Shown here in pieces: positions 51,263 to 61,704 of a stretch of 64,000 nt of DNA (position 1 is its first letter; every line of letters starts with the position of its first letter). Origin of the DNA: DAOVXM01 sp963746255. GTDB taxonomy: Bacteria > Chloroflexota > Anaerolineae > Anaerolineales > UBA4823. The stretch is from positions 868,001-932,000 of the forward strand of contig CAVVAJ010000009.1 of the NCBI GenBank assembly GCA_963746255.1, in the 5' to 3' direction. The translations under genes and the position numbers were made by a program. Below the pieces are notes generated by a model. The model saw nothing but the letters and a program-made list of their open reading frames with translations, had not been told where the DNA came from and did no database searches.

Positions 51263-53969
51263 TTACCCCCGCAGCATATTCCTCAGCACCGTGTGCAGGA
51301 TGCCGCCGTTGCGGTAGTACTCCACCTCCAGCGGTGTATCCAGCCGGGCGATCACCTTGAAAGCCACCACCGTCCCATCTGCTCTTCTCCGCCCGCACGG
51401 TTAACTCCTGCTGCGGTTTGATCCCGTCATCCAGCCCCTCGATCGTATAGACCTCGTGCCCGTCCAGCCCCAGCGTCTCCCGGTCTTCACCTTCGAGGAA
51501 CTGCAGCGGCAGCACGCCCATCCCGATCAGGTTCGAGCGGTGGATGCGCTCGAAGGATACGGCGATCACCGCCTTCACCCCCAGCAGGTTGGTGCCCTTG
51601 GCGGCCCAATCGCGGCTCGAGCCGCTGCCGTATTCCTTGCCCGCGATCACGATCAGCGGCGTCCCGGCGGCCTTGTAGCGCATCGCCGCTTCGTAGATGC
51701 TGGTCTGTTCCCCCGACGGGAGATGCAGCGTTTCGCCGCCTTCCACCCCCGGCACCAGCAGGTTCTTCAAGCGGATATTACCGAAGGTGCCGCGCGTCAT
51801 CACCCGGTCGTTGCCGCGCCGCGATCCGAACGAATTGAATTCCCGTGCTTTTACGCCGTGCTCCAGCAGGTAGTTCCCCGCCGGCCCATCCGCCGGTATC
51901 GCTCCGGCCGGTGAGATGTGGTCGGTCGTGATCGAATCCCCCAACAGTGCCAGAACGCGAGCCGCTCTGACCGGTTGGATCACCGGTGTTTCGGCATCTA
52001 ATTCGGTAAAGAAGGGCGGTTCCTGGATATAGGTCGAGCTCGCCTGCCAGCCGTACAGCTCCCCACCCTCTCCGGAGATCGCGTTCCAGGTCTCGTTGCT
52101 GGTGAAGATATCGGCGTATTTTTCGACGAACATTTCTGGTCGCAATGCCTGGGCTAGGCTCGCCTGCACCTCACTCGTGCTGGGCCAGATATCGCGCAGG
52201 TAAACTGGAGTCCCGTCAGTGCTCTCGCCGAGCGGGTCATTCAGCAGGTCGATGTCTACCGTACCCGCCAGGGCGTAGGCCACGACCAGCGGCGGTGAAG
52301 CCAGGTAGTTCGCCCGCACGTACGGGTGCACGCGCCCTTCAAAGTTGCGGTTGCCCGAAAGCACGGCTGCCGCCACCAGTTCCCCGCCGGTGATGGCTTT
52401 CACCACCTCGCCCGGCAGCGGACCTGAGTTGCCGATGCAGGTCGTGCAGCCGTAGCCAACCACGTTGAAGCCCAGCGCGGCCAGTGGTTTCAGCAGTCCG
52501 GCTTGTGCCAGGTACGCGCTCACCACGCGCGAGCCCGGTGCCAGGCTGGTCTTCACATACGGTTTGACCGATAAGCCTTTCGCCAGCGCGTTCTCCGCCA
52601 CCAAACCGGCCGCGATCATCACCGATGGGTTGGAGGTATTGGTGCAGCTGGTGATCGCGGCGATCACCACTGCCCCGTGACCCAGCTCCAGGCTGCCGCC
52701 ATTGGTACCCATCCGCCCCCGGTTGCCCAGCTGCTCCTCGCTCAACCCAAAACCGCGTTCTGCCGTCGGAGCGCTCAGGTAGCCCTTGAAGGAGGCCTGC
52801 ATCTCTGCCAGGTCGACCCGGTCTTGCGGGCGCTTTGGTCCTGCCAGGCTGGGTTTTACCGTACTCATGTCCAGCGCCAGCGTGTCGCTGTAGAGCGGGT
52901 CTGGCATCGCAGGGGTGCGGAACAGCCCCTGCTCCTTGCAGTAGCGTTCCACCAGCTCGACCACTTCGGCTGGGCGCCCGGTCGCCCGCAGGTAGCGCAG
53001 GGTCTCATCATCGACCGGGAAGTAGCCGATCGTCGCCCCGTACTCCGGGGCCATGTTGGCGATCGTCGCCCGGTCGGGTAGGCTCATCGCATCCAGCCCG
53101 GGACCGTAGAATTCAACGAATTTTTCTACCACTCCCCATGCGCGCAGCATCTGCGTGACCGTGAGGGTCAGGTCAGTGGCAGTGACCCCGTCGTTCAGTT
53201 TTCCATACAGCTTGAAACCGATCACATCCGGGGTGACGAGGTCGATCGCCTGCCCCAGCATAGCCGCCTCCGCTTCGATCCCGCCGACACCCCAGCCGAC
53301 CACGCCCAGCCCGTTGATCATCGTGGTATGGGAATCGGTCCCCACCAGCGTGTCCGGATAAGCGAGCCACTCCCCGCCGTTCTCAACCGCCCGCACGACC
53401 GGTGCTAAGTACTCCAGGTTCACCTGGTGCACGATCCCGGTTGCAGGCGGCACCACCCGGAAGTTATCGAAAGCCCCCTGTCCCCAATGCAGGAACTCGT
53501 AGCGTTCTTTGTTGCGCTGGAACTCGAGTTCGGCGTTCCTCACGAGCGCATCCGGGCTGTCGAAGAAATCCACCTGCACCGAATGGTCAATGACCAGGTC
53601 TACCGGTACCAAGGGGTTGATTAACTTCGGGTCACCCCCCAGGCGGGCCATTGCCGAGCGCATCGCCGCCAGGTCGACCACTGCCGGCACGCCGGTGAAG
53701 TCCTGCATGATCACCCGGGCCGGTTTGAAGGGCATCCCCGGGCGTTCGGTGGGGTTCGGCGACCAACCCGCCAGCTGGATCACGTCCTCTTTCGTGATCT
53801 CTCTTCCATCGCACTGGCGCAGGAGGGCTTCCAGCAGCACCCGGATCGAGTACGGCAAACGCGCCAGTGTTGTCAACCCAGTTTCTTCCAGCCGTTTCAG
53901 ACGGTAGATCGTGTAAGTCCGCTGGTTGGCTTTTAATGTGCCGCGGGCGGAAAATATATCGTTGCTCAT
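51263..53969 (-). CDS. acnA: Aconitate hydratase A (frameshift near 3' end)
   Basis: About 900 residues. This cytoplasmic TCA-cycle enzyme interconverts citrate and isocitrate with a 4Fe-4S cluster. Cluster and active-site landmarks: GVGGIEAEAAMLGQ; AAITSCTNTSNPSVM (first Cys); VGYGCTTCIGNSGPLPG (the C-x-x-C pair); the swivel domain GDSITTDHISPAG; and SRRGNDRVMTRGTF with GKEYGSGSSRDWAAKG, the substrate-binding loop. AAGGAG precedes the ATG. The uninterrupted frame ends at 51255 with an unrelated tail. Shifting one base near 51385 restores the family C-terminus (ADGTVVAFKVIARLDTPLEV, then GGILHTVLRNMLRG) with TAA at 51263. I place the end there; the indel is likely an error or a late mutation. 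Confidence 0.9.
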
Positions 53970-54048
53970 CCCAACTCCTTCGTTCTTGCTTGATTCAGTG
54001 TGCGCGATTGTATCAAATTATTTGCTCAAGCTGTCCTGCTATATGGTG

Positions 54049-54939
54049 CTAGCGACGGGTGATGGCATCCGCCATTCGCGCTACCCGGCTCATTTGTGTC
54101 ACATCGTGGACCCGGATGATGTCTGCCCCGTTGGCAATACCGATTGCTACCGCGGCTGCCGTCCCCTCCAGCCGCTCATCTGGCGGCAGGTCAAGCGTGT
54201 AGCCGATGAAGGATTTGCGCGAGGGTCCCAGCAAGATCGGGTAGCCCAGCGCCCGGAATTCACCCAGCCGGGCGACCAGTGCCAGGTTTTGTGCGACCGT
54301 TTTACCGAACCCAATGCCTGGGTCGAGGATAATCCGGTCTTCCTGCACTCCTGCTTCTTGCGCAATCGCGACGCTTTCCATCAGCTCGCGTTTGATATCG
54401 GCGATCAAATCGTCATACGGTACGCCGACATACCTGCCGCCCAGGCTGGCCCTAATTTCCGCGTTTGCCCATGAGCTGCGGTTGTGCATCAGGATTACGG
54501 GCACCTTGTGACGGGCTGCCACAAAAGCCAAATCTGGATCGACTTTAAACCCCCAGACGTCATTGATGATCTGCGCACCGGCACCCAGAGCGGCTTCTGC
54601 GACCTCAGCTTTATACGTGTCGACTGAGATTATCACATCCATTTCGGCTGAAACCGCCTGGATGATCGGGATCAGCCGTTCGATCTCCTGCTCTGCGGGG
54701 ACTGGTTGGGCGCCTGGTCGGGTCGATTCTGCGCCGATATCCAGGATGTCGACACCTGCTTTGACGTAGGCATTGGCCTGCGCCAGCGCCCGTTCAAGTA
54801 GCGCAGCCCCTTGATCCTCTGCCGTCAGCAGTCCATCACCTGAGAAGCTGTCCGGGGTGATGTTGAGGATGCCCATGATATAGGTGCGCTTTCCCCACTC
54901 GAAGATCTTATCGTTGAGAGTTAATTTATCGTATAGCAT
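54049..54939 (-). CDS. folP: Dihydropteroate synthase
   Basis: A 296-residue TIM-barrel enzyme that joins 6-hydroxymethyl-dihydropterin diphosphate with p-aminobenzoate in folate synthesis. IMGILNITPDSFSGDG is the first signature loop. DILDIGAESTRPGA is the second. INDVWGFKVDPD and PVILMHNRSSW hold pterin-binding residues. RIILDPGIGFGKTVAQNL and LLGPSRKSFIGY (the S-R-K pABA-loop end) complete the site. DIIRVHDVTQMSRVARMADAI is the C-terminal helix. Standard length. It is the last gene of a same-strand run: thiolase, folK, a small protein, then folP. Confidence 0.95.
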   Translation of the reverse strand: MLYDKLTLNDKIFEWGKRTYIMGILNITPDSFSGDGLLTAEDQGAALLERALAQANAYVKAGVDILDIGAESTRPGAQPVPAEQEIERLIPIIQAVSAEMDVIISVDTYKAEVAEAALGAGAQIINDVWGFKVDPDLAFVAARHKVPVILMHNRSSWANAEIRASLGGRYVGVPYDDLIADIKRELMESVAIAQEAGVQEDRIILDPGIGFGKTVAQNLALVARLGEFRALGYPILLGPSRKSFIGYTLDLPPDERLEGTAAAVAIGIANGADIIRVHDVTQMSRVARMADAITRR

Positions 54940-55071
54940 AGAGACACAAAGGCATCCACAATCTGAGTGGATGCATTGTCCTAAGTGTTGGAAAGTTCGT
55001 ACCGCTAATTACCCGGCTGTGGCTGTATCACCCGGTACTTACGGATCAGCTTCCCCGTTCCCTGTCGGTTG

Positions 55072-55500
55072 TCAAGCGACGATGGTCAGCGGCCGGTTCA
55101 GCCAGGCTTCAGCTTCATCCATACCGGCGAACAAGGCGAATTCAACACCGCCGGGGGCTGTGGTCAACCCGCCGATTTTTCGCATCGCTTTGGTGACTTT
55201 TTCATTGGTGGCGACGATTGCCAGCCGGATATTGCGTACACTGGGGTCGGTGTTGACTTCGACCGCGTATTCCACCGCTTCTTCCGATATGTCGTCCAGC
55301 TGCCGCAGGTCATACAAGTTGCGGGTGAGCCGGTCCGAGTCCAGCAGATGATCGAGGGCGAACGCGCGCCAGTGTTCCATTGTGGTTTGGCTGGTATCTT
55401 TGAAAGTAAAGTGCATGCCGCCGTCTGGTCGCCGGACTACCGTGTAGCCGATATTCGGATCCGCCTGCCAATTAAGGGGTTTTATCTTTTCTTCCGCCAT
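55072..55500 (-). CDS. Conserved hypothetical protein, STAS/SpoIIAA-like fold possible
   Basis: A 142-residue soluble protein, not assigned to a family. It has alternating strands and helices: a strand GGMHFTFKD, a helix MEHWRAFALDHLL, NLYDLRQLD, a helix EAVEYAVEV, then NIRLAIVATNEKVTKAMRKI and VEFALFAGMDEAEAWL. This order, with a D-L-R-x-L-D loop after the second strand and a C-terminal F-x-x-x-D-E-A-x-x-W-L helix, resembles SpoIIAA-like/STAS proteins of unknown role. It sits between folK and folP on the same strand, spaced about 130-190 bp from both. No pterin motif is seen, so the link to folate may be positional only. Confidence 0.7.
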   Translation of the reverse strand: MAEEKIKPLNWQADPNIGYTVVRRPDGGMHFTFKDTSQTTMEHWRAFALDHLLDSDRLTRNLYDLRQLDDISEEAVEYAVEVNTDPSVRNIRLAIVATNEKVTKAMRKIGGLTTAPGGVEFALFAGMDEAEAWLNRPLTIVA

Positions 55501-55688
55501 TTCCTGCCTCCGCTGTCTCTCTTAGGCGTTCTAGCTATCCTTCCTGCATAGATGCTCGCCGGTCGAATAAAATGAATTGTTCGCTGCCCCCAAGGGATTT
55601 CCAAGACGTCCTGTTGTCCTCTAGCTATATTCTAACGCAAAAGTTGCCTTCTGCTGCATCTTGGCCGATGGTTATTTCAATACACTTA

Positions 55689-56189
55689 TTATGTCCCGTT
55701 TATGAAGAATGGTTTAATTCCCTGCTGGTCAGTTTCAGCAAGCAGCTCGCTAACAGTTTTATTGAAACCTGGGTGTCTGAGATCCGGAGCGAGGTCGGCT
55801 AACGGGCGCAGGACAAAAGCCCGGCCTCTCATGCGCGGGTGCGGGATGGTGAGTGTGGCAGTCTCGATAACGATCTGGTCATAAAACAGCAGATCCAGAT
55901 CGATTACGCGCGGCCCATTGGTGAAGTTCTCTTCCCTTCCCAGATTCCTTTCGATTGTTTTGAGCTGCCGCATTAGGTCGTTTGGTGAGAGGCCCGTTTC
56001 CCCACCAACAACTTGGTTGAGGAAGTCCCGCTGGTCATAAAAGCCCCACGGTTCGGTCTCGTATATGGGTGATCGCTCCGTGACCGTTACGAACTCCGCT
56101 AACGCTTCAATCGCAAGCTCGAAATGAGCTGCACGGTCACCCACGTTGCTGCCCAGGGCAATATATACCTGGTGAAATTCAGGTTCCAT
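55689..56189 (-). CDS. folK: 2-amino-4-hydroxy-6-hydroxymethyldihydropteridine diphosphokinase
   Basis: A 166-residue HPPK that passes pyrophosphate from ATP to 6-hydroxymethyl-7,8-dihydropterin, the step before FolP. VYIALGSNVGDRAAHFELAI is the N-terminal block. SPIYETEPWGFYDQRDFLNQVV holds pterin-binding residues. LKTIERNLGRE with NGPRVIDLDLLFYD is the signature with the metal-binding D-x-D. IPHPRMRGRAFVLRPLADLAPD closes the domain. The frame is open upstream to 56267 inside the thiolase gene, but ATG 56189 gives the family N-terminus. It lies 29 bp after the thiolase stop. Confidence 0.95.
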   Translation of the reverse strand: MEPEFHQVYIALGSNVGDRAAHFELAIEALAEFVTVTERSPIYETEPWGFYDQRDFLNQVVGGETGLSPNDLMRQLKTIERNLGREENFTNGPRVIDLDLLFYDQIVIETATLTIPHPRMRGRAFVLRPLADLAPDLRHPGFNKTVSELLAETDQQGIKPFFINGT

Positions 56190-56218
56190 CTCTAGGTGAG
56201 TACTCCAAAACCTATCGC

Positions 56219-57352
56219 TTATACGCGCTCGATGATCGTTGCGGTCGCCATTCCATGCCCGATGCACATCGTCTGCAGGCCGTACTTTCCATTCGTGCGG
56301 GCAAGCTCATGCACCAGTTTGGTCATCAAGACCGCACCGGTCGCACCCAGTGGGTGGCCTAATGCGATCGCACCGCCGTTCGGGTTGACCCGTTCCATAT
56401 CGGGCGCGAGTTCTTTAGCCCAGGCCAGGACAACTGAAGCAAAGGCTTCATTGATCTCGATTACATCCATATCTGAAAGGTGGAGTCCAGCCCGTTTTAG
56501 GACCTGGCGGGTCGCCGGTATGGGTCCATCCAGCATGAGCACCGGGTCGGAGCCGACGACTTTACGAGCTGCAATCCTCGCCATCGGAGTCAGGTTGTAC
56601 CTTCCCACTGCTTTCGCCGAGGCCAGTACGAGCGCCGCAGCACCGTCGCTGATCTGGCTCGCATTTCCGGCCGTGATCACGCCATCGGGCTTGAAGACCG
56701 GCTTCAGCGTGGCCATCTTTTCCCTGTCCGGCGGCATGCGTACGCCCTCATCAATCGTATAAGTACCTCCATCCGGTAGGGTAATGGGCATAATCTGGGA
56801 AGAAAAATGACCATTTTGTATCGCTTGCATCGCTTTCAGATGGCTGTTGTAGCTGAAGTCGTCAAGTGCTGACCTCGTTAAGCCCCATTTTTCTGCCATT
56901 AACTCAGCGCTTATGCCCTGGTGGACGAGTTCATAGGGGAAATCACCCGGCCATGTGCTGGGCCAATCGCTGCCGATCGGTTGGTGTGACATCATTTCGA
57001 CCCCGCCCGCGATGACGATCTGCATGTCACCGGCTAAGATCGCTTGAGCGCCAAAATGGACCGCCTGCTGCCCGGAACCGCACATACGGTTGAGGGTGAC
57101 CCCAGGCACAGTCACCGGGAAGCCGGCTTTTAATACACCCAGGCGGGCGATATTTGCACCTTGATCGCCGATTGGGGTCACGCAGCCCCAGATTACGTCT
57201 TCAACCAGCCCGGCCGGGAGATGGGCTTGCTCCAACGCAGCCTGCAGCACATTCGCAGTCAGATCTACCGGTGCGATGTGGGCTAACTTCCCATCCGCTT
57301 TCCCGATACCTACCGGGCTGCGGACAGCCGAGATGATGAATGCTTCAGGCAT
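56219..57352 (-). CDS. Acetyl-CoA C-acyltransferase (thiolase)
   Basis: A 377-residue thiolase II/degradative thiolase family enzyme that cleaves or forms 3-ketoacyl-CoA. The nucleophile Cys is in LNRMCGSGQQAVHFGAQAI. GGVEMMSHQP is the dimer segment. NPNGGAIALGHPLGATGAVL holds the catalytic His. The C-terminal Cys loop reads CIGHGMATATI, where most thiolases have C-x-G-G-G, so one Gly is replaced by His. Normal length. The chain-length preference is not readable. It is the first gene of the run with folK and folP; this grouping has no metabolic logic I can see. Confidence 0.9.
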   Translation of the reverse strand: MPEAFIISAVRSPVGIGKADGKLAHIAPVDLTANVLQAALEQAHLPAGLVEDVIWGCVTPIGDQGANIARLGVLKAGFPVTVPGVTLNRMCGSGQQAVHFGAQAILAGDMQIVIAGGVEMMSHQPIGSDWPSTWPGDFPYELVHQGISAELMAEKWGLTRSALDDFSYNSHLKAMQAIQNGHFSSQIMPITLPDGGTYTIDEGVRMPPDREKMATLKPVFKPDGVITAGNASQISDGAAALVLASAKAVGRYNLTPMARIAARKVVGSDPVLMLDGPIPATRQVLKRAGLHLSDMDVIEINEAFASVVLAWAKELAPDMERVNPNGGAIALGHPLGATGAVLMTKLVHELARTNGKYGLQTMCIGHGMATATIIERV

Positions 57353-57490
57353 GCTCTAAGCATACCACGAAGCGCCTGTATGCGCACTTAGATGGTTGGT
57401 CCTCGACCTGCGTTTGTCATTTTTTCGGCAAGCGTATACAATAGCTTGCATAGCGATCTCGAGATTAATCTCACAGCAACGGAGCGAGAC

Positions 57491-58820
57491 ATGCCAGAAG
57501 CCACTTTTTATTTCCCAAGCAAATTCTTGTTTGGTGCGGCAACAGCATCCCATCAGGTGGAAGGGAACAACACGAATAACAATTGGTGGGCTTGGGAGGC
57601 TGAATCCGGTCGTATTCTTAATGGTGATAAATCTGGCTTGGCGTGTGATTGGTGGGGTGGGCGCTGGAAAGAGGATTTCGACCGTGCCGCCGATGCCGGC
57701 CAGAACGCCCACCGGCTGTCGATCGAATGGAGCCGGGTCCAGCCCACACCAGATCAGTGGGAGATGGGCGCTCTCGACCACTACCGTGAGATGGTCCGCG
57801 GGCTGCTTGAGCGGGATATGCTGCCGATGGTGACTCTGCATCATTTTAGCGATCCATTGTGGTTCAGCGAAATGGGTGGTTGGGAGCATCCCGACGCCGG
57901 CGATTATTTCTCAAAATATGTGTCCAAAGTCGTTGAGGTCCTGCAGGAGTATGTGTCTCTTTGGGTAACCATTAACGAACCGAATGTCTTGGTTGTTGGT
58001 GCATATATTTTTGGCGATTTTCCGCCCGGAAAGCGTGATTTCCGTACTGCCCAGCGAGTGATGTACAACCTGGTCCAGGCCCATGCGTCTGCATACCATG
58101 TCATCCACCAGCTGCAGCCTAGCGCACGCGTCGGGGTCGCGCTGAATTACCGGCCTTTCCAACCCGCACGCAGCTGGTCTCCGCTGGACCGGGGCATGGC
58201 TGGATTATTATCCAACCTGTTTAATGAGTTTTTCCCGCGTGCATTTACCACCGGCAAGCTGCACTATCCATTTACCCGGAAACGGATCGCCGCCGCGGCA
58301 AACACGCAGGATTACTTGGGGATCAATTACTTCTGCGGTGAGGATGTTGCGTTCAATTTGCTGCGGGGCAATGACCTCTTCACCCGCCGGTTTTACTCTC
58401 CCGAAGCTGAGTTGAGTGAAACCGGGATGATCGCCAACATGCCCCAAGGATTATTCGACGGGATTGAAGTGGGCAAAGCGTTTCAATCTGCCGCTGTTCA
58501 TCACAGAGAACGGCGTCGAAGATTCCGCTGACCGCTTGCGGCCGCGTTACTTGGCCCAGCATCTGCACCAGGTTTGGCGGGCGGTCAACTTCAACTATCC
58601 CATCGAGGGCTATTTTCACTGGACGCTGGTCGATAATTTTGAATGGGAGCGCGGTTGGACCCAGCGGTTTGGTTTATGGGAATTAGATGTTGAAACGCAA
58701 GCCCGCCGTAAACGCCCTAGTGCAGACTTGTACCAGTCGATTTGCCGCACGAAAGGCATCTCATCGCAGGCGGTTGCTGAATACGCCCCCGACCTGCTCC
58801 CGCTGATGTACCCCGGGTAG
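57491..58820 (+). pseudogene. GH1 family beta-glucosidase, frameshifted near 58462
   Basis: Two in-line pieces make one glycoside hydrolase family 1 enzyme of about 440 residues. From MPEATFYFPSKFLFGAATAS (start at 57491, with GGAG upstream) come ASHQVEGNN, then HRLSIEWSRVQP and VTINEPNVL with the acid/base Glu. After the break, FDG joins LKWAKRFNLPLFITENG, which has the nucleophile Glu in I-T-E-N-G, followed by GYFHWTLVDNFEWERGW. Both catalytic residues are retained. One base change near 58462 separates the frames, so a sequencing indel is plausible. It would hydrolyse terminal beta-linked glucose or a similar sugar in the cytoplasm. It is divergent from the thiolase gene. Confidence 0.82.
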
Positions 58821-58898
58821 GGGTAAAGAATACTGACTGGGGGTATAGATTCTTCCCTGTTAGGTGAGCTTTTACGCAACGCTGAAAGCATCCCATGG

Positions 58899-58904
58899 TA
58901 TAAT
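58899..58904 (+). promoter_or_regulatory. -10 box for tRNA-Ser
   Basis: A perfect TATAAT 35 bp before the tRNA gene. The upstream -35 region is not consensus at normal spacing. Confidence 0.45.
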
Positions 58905-58938
58905 CTCGCTCGCTAAAAACAGTAAATAGTAGTTCATT

Positions 58939-59025
58939 GGAGAGGTCGCATAGTCTGGCCTAGTGCGCGCGCCTGGAGAGCGCGTTTACCGTAAGGTAAC
59001 GTGGGTTCGAATCCCACCCTCTCCG
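58939..59025 (+). tRNA. tRNA-Ser (anticodon GGA)
   Basis: An 87-nt class II tRNA. The acceptor stem GGAGAGG pairs with CCTCTCC. The D arm includes CTGGCCTAGTGC. The anticodon stem CGCGC/GCGCG encloses loop CTGGAGA with anticodon GGA, reading UCC and UCU serine codons. A long variable arm TTACC-GTAA-GGTAA marks the serine class. The T arm is GTGGG-TTCGAAT-CCCAC. The discriminator base is G, and the 3' CCA is not encoded (the genome reads CCT). Confidence 0.95.
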
Positions 59026-59066
59026 CCTAAGTTACAGCCCCCATAATGGGTCGTGGCAACCGTCCA

Positions 59067-59081
59067 CCCCCACTATGGGGG
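59067..59081 (+). terminator. Terminator after tRNA-Ser
   Basis: CCCCCA-CTA-TGGGGG forms a compact 6-bp GC stem followed by TTTGGTGTTTTTG. It lies about 40 bp after the tRNA. Confidence 0.6.
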
Positions 59082-59214
59082 TTTGGTGTTTTTGCCTAAT
59101 CAGTTGTTAATCGGATGTCGCGTGCGCCAGAATATCTTCGGGAGACAGTTTCAAGTTGGCCAGATGCACTTTCAAGCTGGTAAACCAATCCTGTTCAGGA
59201 TATCGAGATCCTGG

Positions 59215-60973
59215 TTAATTGCTCACTGAGAAGTTATCAAACCGGACATCGTAAGCCGATTGCTCATAGTATGGGAAGACCACAACCCCAACCCGAGTTG
59301 AACCAGTCAGGCTGTCATCAGACCACGTGCCCAAGGCAGTGCCGTTTATTTCAACAGCGAATTGTATGCCATTGCGGGTGATTTTTAGATGGTTGGTGGC
59401 TGTACCTTCATTGATAGCGGTGTAGAGGTATAAGGCACAATCTCGGTCCAGCCGCTTGAATCTTTGCGCCAAACAATGACATCTCTGTAATCGGTATCTA
59501 TTTCTACGGTGTAGAATCGACTGTAGTCCGCAAGCAGGCCAAACATGATCCCATAGCTGCCTCCAGGTGAGCTAGCCCAACGGGCATCTACTTCAACCAC
59601 GTAGTTTTCGCGACTGCATGTCGGTGCCGCATAGTAATAGGTATAGCCTATCTCGTAGGGGGCAACGCGATACTCACCGTTCACGTACTCAGTCCGTTCG
59701 AATTCATCATCCACCACCTCCCATCCGCTGGCAGGGTTGCTGAAATCATCGAAGAAATCGGGACAGTAATTATTAAATATGCAGGGGATGGACACTTGAA
59801 AAGTCTCTGGATTAGCGGGATCGTATTCATAAGCTCCAATGTCACAAAGTGCGCTGCCATCTCCATTTCCATCGATATCTCTGGGTGAGCCTCTTTGGTC
59901 AAGAGATATCGTGCTGCCCTCATGGTCTGTACATCCAGCTGGATTACCAGCATCGATGGCCGGACCGTTTGGCAATAATGCGTAGTAAGCTGGCGAACCC
60001 ATGGATGATGGCAACAATCCCGGATATGAGTTCACTAAATCGCCTGTACCTGACGTAAATGCGCACTCTGAATTGTCTCCAATTAGGTTGTAACCATGAC
60101 TGGTGAATCCGCCACGACAATCCGGTCCGAAATCGCCTAAATTCCCGGCAATTATCGTGTTCTGCAGCGTTACAGAACCGTCTTCTTCGTTCCGGATACC
60201 GCCTCCGCCCATCGTTCCTACTGCGTTACCACTTATCGTGGTGCTGTTGAGTGAAACTGTTCCTCCAAGGTTATTGATGCCGCCTCCGCCGTCGGCGTAA
60301 TTGTTATGCAGGGTGCTGTTGTTGATATTTAATGTTCCCCAGTAGCTGAATATGCCGCCACCAGAGCTGAATATGCCACCACCAGAGTTTGCCACATTAT
60401 TGCCGATGCTGGTCTGGTTTAATGTCAGCGAACCTCCGCTTTGGATAAAAACACCGCCCCCCTCATTTGATGCGGTGTTGCTAATTACCGAGCAGTTATC
60501 GAGCGTCAAGGTTCCATTAGTGAATATTCCACCCCCACCACTGGCGGAGCCGTGTTGTATGGTAAAGTGATCAATTGATGAATCACATCACTGTTTAGCA
60601 GTATGCCTCGTCGAGAATTCTCTCCATCGATGATAGAGACATTGTCTTGCGTGCTGAAGGTTTCGTCCCATCCGCCGGAAATATTGACATCTTTGTCAAT
60701 TAACACAATTTCGCTGGTTGTCCCAGTATATATGCCAGCAGCTACATAGATTATATCTGTAGGGCTGGCGTTGCCGATGGCTCCATTGATAGTAGCGCAA
60801 GGTTCAATCGCACTATCGCATGAGTTGCTGTCACTCCCCTCAGGCGCTACATACCAGGGACCGGCAGCATGGACCAATTCGGGTGATCCGGATAGGAAGA
60901 ATGAGCACATCAGGACTAAGGAAAAGGCAATAATAACTGTACCAATGATGATTATGCGACGTTCGATGTTCAT
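59215..60973 (-). pseudogene. Secreted parallel beta-helix protein (choice-of-anchor type), two frameshifts
   Basis: Three pieces on one strand form a protein of about 585 residues. The first (from ATG 60973, with GGAGG about 9 nt upstream) is a signal peptide (MNIERRIIIIGTVIIAFSLV) and PWYVAPEGSDSNSCDSA with C-A-T-I-N, the start of the DUF1565-like beta-helix. The second (60509 down to about 59440) has N-T-A-S-N-E-G-G-G-type coils such as SIGNNVANSGGGIF and TISGNAVGTMGGGGI. It ends the helix with GSPRDIDGNGDGSALCDIGAYEYDP cut to its core, CDIGAYEYDP. A jelly-roll domain (DDFSNPASGWEVVDDE) continues into the third piece (59472 to 59215). The breaks are near 60570 and 59440. It is probably a surface polysaccharide-binding or lyase-like protein. 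Confidence 0.75.
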
Positions 60974-61704
60974 TGAGAAGTCCCTCCAATGTGAATAGAT
61001 AGACACCGACTGCTCGTCAGCGGGTTACTCATTCATTAAAAAGAAAAAAGCCTGCGCCGGTGATGTTCGCTGTAGTGGTTTGACTTCAATTCAGTATATA
61101 GATTTCACAACCGGAAGTCAATATCCGTTGGTCTTGCAGCGCACCATTTAACCCATCGAACGCTACCAACAATGAGCAAGCAGGTTATTATTATTCATCC
61201 CTTTAACACTGGAAGCTGGAACCTAGCTTCGCCACTATGGCTACTCGCGCCTTGTAAAAGAAAAAAGTCAGCAGTAACCTGTTTTCATCAGTCCATAGGG
61301 ATGGATTATGACGTTTTTGCTGTAGAATAATGTCAGATATTCTGGCAATGAAGTCGAATATACTGTTGGCAGTATGCTATTAAATTACAAACAGCGTAGC
61401 TTCTTTCATAGGTTGGCTATGTTCAACTCGGATTGATGTGGTGGTGCAATATACCGAAGTTTAGGTTTTCCCCTCTCTGTCACATTAATCCAGAATCGTT
61501 AAACGGCACACCAAAAACACTTCAGGAGGCTTTTATTTACAACATTTGACAGTAGCTCTGAAAATGGCAAGACCCCGAGTACTCCAAACCACAATCCAAG
61601 GAGGTAATATTTGGCAAATGAAATATCGAGCAGGCTATAGATAATCAATAATCGACAGATTTCCTTTAGTTGGTCAAGCCCCCATATTGATACAGGAGAA
61701 AATC
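60974..61704. other. Long AT-rich intergenic region
   Basis: About 730 bases between divergent secreted-protein genes, with no gene recognised. AGGAGG occurs at about 61531 and 61601. The latter is 6 nt before a TTG that opens only a 9-codon frame, so no small gene is claimed. No RNA fold or repeat stands out. Promoters for both neighbours should lie here. Confidence 0.4.

Noticed and set aside
58939..59025. Is the class II tRNA a tRNA-Sec supporting the selenoprotein call?
   Set aside because: The anticodon is GGA and the acceptor stem is 7 bp, so it is an ordinary tRNA-Ser; selC must lie elsewhere if present.
61601..61640. Possible 9-codon leader peptide after AGGAGG
   Set aside because: Very short, with no codon bias or attenuator hairpin; not enough to call a gene.
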